From Nipponacmea schrenckii (lineage: Eukaryota > Mollusca > Gastropoda > Lottiidae), in assembly GCA_030562195.1 (NCBI GenBank), contig JAUJPP010000002.1, positions 4,836,001 through 4,900,000 of the forward strand: a DNA stretch of 64,000 nucleotides, written 5' to 3'. Below are positions 62,746-64,000 of this stretch, in pieces. The notes beneath the pieces are model-generated. The model was not told where the DNA came from, did not search any database, and saw only the letters and a program-made list of their open reading frames with translations. The position numbers were made by a program, and so were the translations under genes. Each line of letters begins with the position of its first letter. Position 1 is the first letter of the stretch.

Positions 62746-64000
62746 ATATTGACCTCACAGTGCCTGTCTGATGATATCAATCTCATGCTAATTCTACTGG
62801 TTACAAATTTTGAAATATCTTTTTCATTTTGTTGGTTGGGATTTAGCAATGCAAAGTTATATATTTTTCCAGTTTTTGAGAACATTTTTCAGCATTGGAC
62901 TGAAATGACTGTTTAGGCTGCGGAATACAATGTCTGTCCAATTTAGGTTGTTTTTTTTTTTTCGATTCACAGATGATTTTCATTTATTTGGTACCTGTAT
63001 TTTATTTAACATTAAATTTATTGAAGGATTCAGTTTCTGTTTTTTATTCAATGAATTGGTATATTATTTAGTTCTCATGGATATTAAGGGGGTTGACAAC
63101 CTTATCGTTCGAGGTGTATTTCAATCAAGAAAGGTATGAAGTTTATATCCATTCTATTTGGCATTAAAAAAAACTCATCTAGTAAAAAAATTAGCTCAAT
63201 CGCTTCAGTAGTTCGTCTGATATCCGTCCGTGAAGATAATCTAGAACAAAACGGGGTATTCCTCTATGTAGACGTAAAAATTACGTTGTCAGTTGACATT
63301 TGTGATTACAACGTCAGCGGCTAAATGAACATTCTCTACGTTTGCCGGTCAGTTATTGTTAATATCGGCACGCGAAGTAAGAGTTTGTGTATCGGGGGAA
63401 TCCAGAAGTCACGTGATGTCCCATAAATCATTACGTCACATGTAAACAAAGAAAATTTTATGATTGGTGGGTGGAAGGGTTTTGACATTGTACTAATCCA
63501 TTGTTTTAGCACTCCAATCATGTGGAGATCAGTGCATATCGATGCCTAAAAGGTGCTTAAAGATTTCTACAGCATGAAAGACAATCTTTTAACAACATGA
63601 TCGTTAATTACGTAAGGTTTACATGTGTTTGCAAAATGTTGAAAAAAAATGCCATTTTTCCAAAAGCATATCTCGCTTACAATTTATCCGATTTTTACAA
63701 ACTTTGGCTTCAGCTAAAGCTTACGATGTCCTCTATAACTTTGAGTTGGCTTTTTTTTATAAAATGAATAGTTTTTTAAAAATTCAATTTTTCGTAAATG
63801 CACTCGCTAAATTTTGATTTCTATCAATGTCTTCAAAACAAAAACAAAATTTCCAAAAAGCCAACGTAATTTTGTAGAGATACATGTAGACTTGTGTTGT
63901 GCAAAATTTCAACCTTCTATATTAAATAGCCTAGAAGATATGCTAATTTTAAGGGAATAATTGACGTTTTTTTCGTTCATCTTTCATACCCTATTTTCAT
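62746..64000. other. non-coding, nothing recognised
   Basis: AT-rich; no ORF with family features, no tandem array. It may be intron or intergenic sequence downstream of the host gene. Confidence 0.5.

Noticed and set aside
63136..63817. Short ORFs near the window end as host exons
   Set aside because: No splice-compatible structure or family pattern; composition is as expected for AT-rich non-coding DNA.

Overview
The window is nuclear DNA of an invertebrate animal, most probably a mollusc. It is AT-rich, has spliced exons with GT/AG borders, and is dominated by transposable elements and tandem repeats. The mollusc assignment is an inference from repeat style and element families; no diagnostic host gene proves it. 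Four runs of exactly 500 N (9042-9541, 24544-25043, 40540-41039, 57112-57611) are scaffold gaps of unknown true length.

1-15,927: repeat block. Three head-to-tail units of about 2.93 kb (the third cut short) are followed by a 240-bp tandem array, the 3' end of a minus-strand LINE, a gap, a 283-bp tandem array carrying five tRNA-like heads, and about 1.3 inverted copies of the 2.93-kb unit. The unit is a composite: it carries the first 39 codons of a LINE endonuclease ORF, a 40-codon ORF resembling the start of an integrase-like transposase, and a 95-codon ORF inside a small TIR-bounded element.

15,928-30,208: the most interesting region, a Polinton/Maverick (adintovirus-like) element arranged as two inverted arms that meet at a gap. 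Reading inward, each arm encodes a parvovirus-VP1-like phospholipase A2 domain protein, a DDE integrase, an adenain-type cysteine protease, a long coiled-coil fibre-like protein with a phage-tail-fibre-like motif, an unknown protein of about 137 aa and a two-segment membrane protein. The left arm also keeps the start of what looks like the protein-primed DNA polymerase. Both outer ends are near-perfect 28-bp-stem palindromes with GC-rich loops, and the two stems differ by a compensated base pair. Both arms are decayed in different ways. The left arm contains a complete L1/Tx1-type LINE (13-bp TSD); the right arm contains a 247-bp MITE (6-bp TSD) and a LINE/SINE tail.

30,209-32,590: fragments of a CR1/L2-like LINE, a Ty3/gypsy RNase H and a Penelope-like element with a GIY-YIG domain. 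32,591-40,539: non-coding repeat modules of about 630 bp and 1.4 kb, rich in AGGTCA half-sites and ACCGGAAGT motifs. 41,040-47,021: a decayed DIRS-like element, minus strand, into which a copia-like LTR element (178-bp LTR, tRNA-iMet primer site) and a 2.15-kb Tc1/mariner-type element (TA duplication) have inserted.

47,235-62,745: a plus-strand spliced host gene, probably RNF213-like (giant AAA+ E3 ligase). Its visible exons are at 48.7-55.5 kb and 57.9-61.1 kb, with a gap and a piggyBac fragment between them. Its introns hold a mollusc-type repeat family ending in ATACGCCCAC/GTGGGCGTAT (one copy with a 161-bp x 12 array), a tRNA-derived SINE and several minisatellites. 62,746-64,000 shows nothing recognisable.
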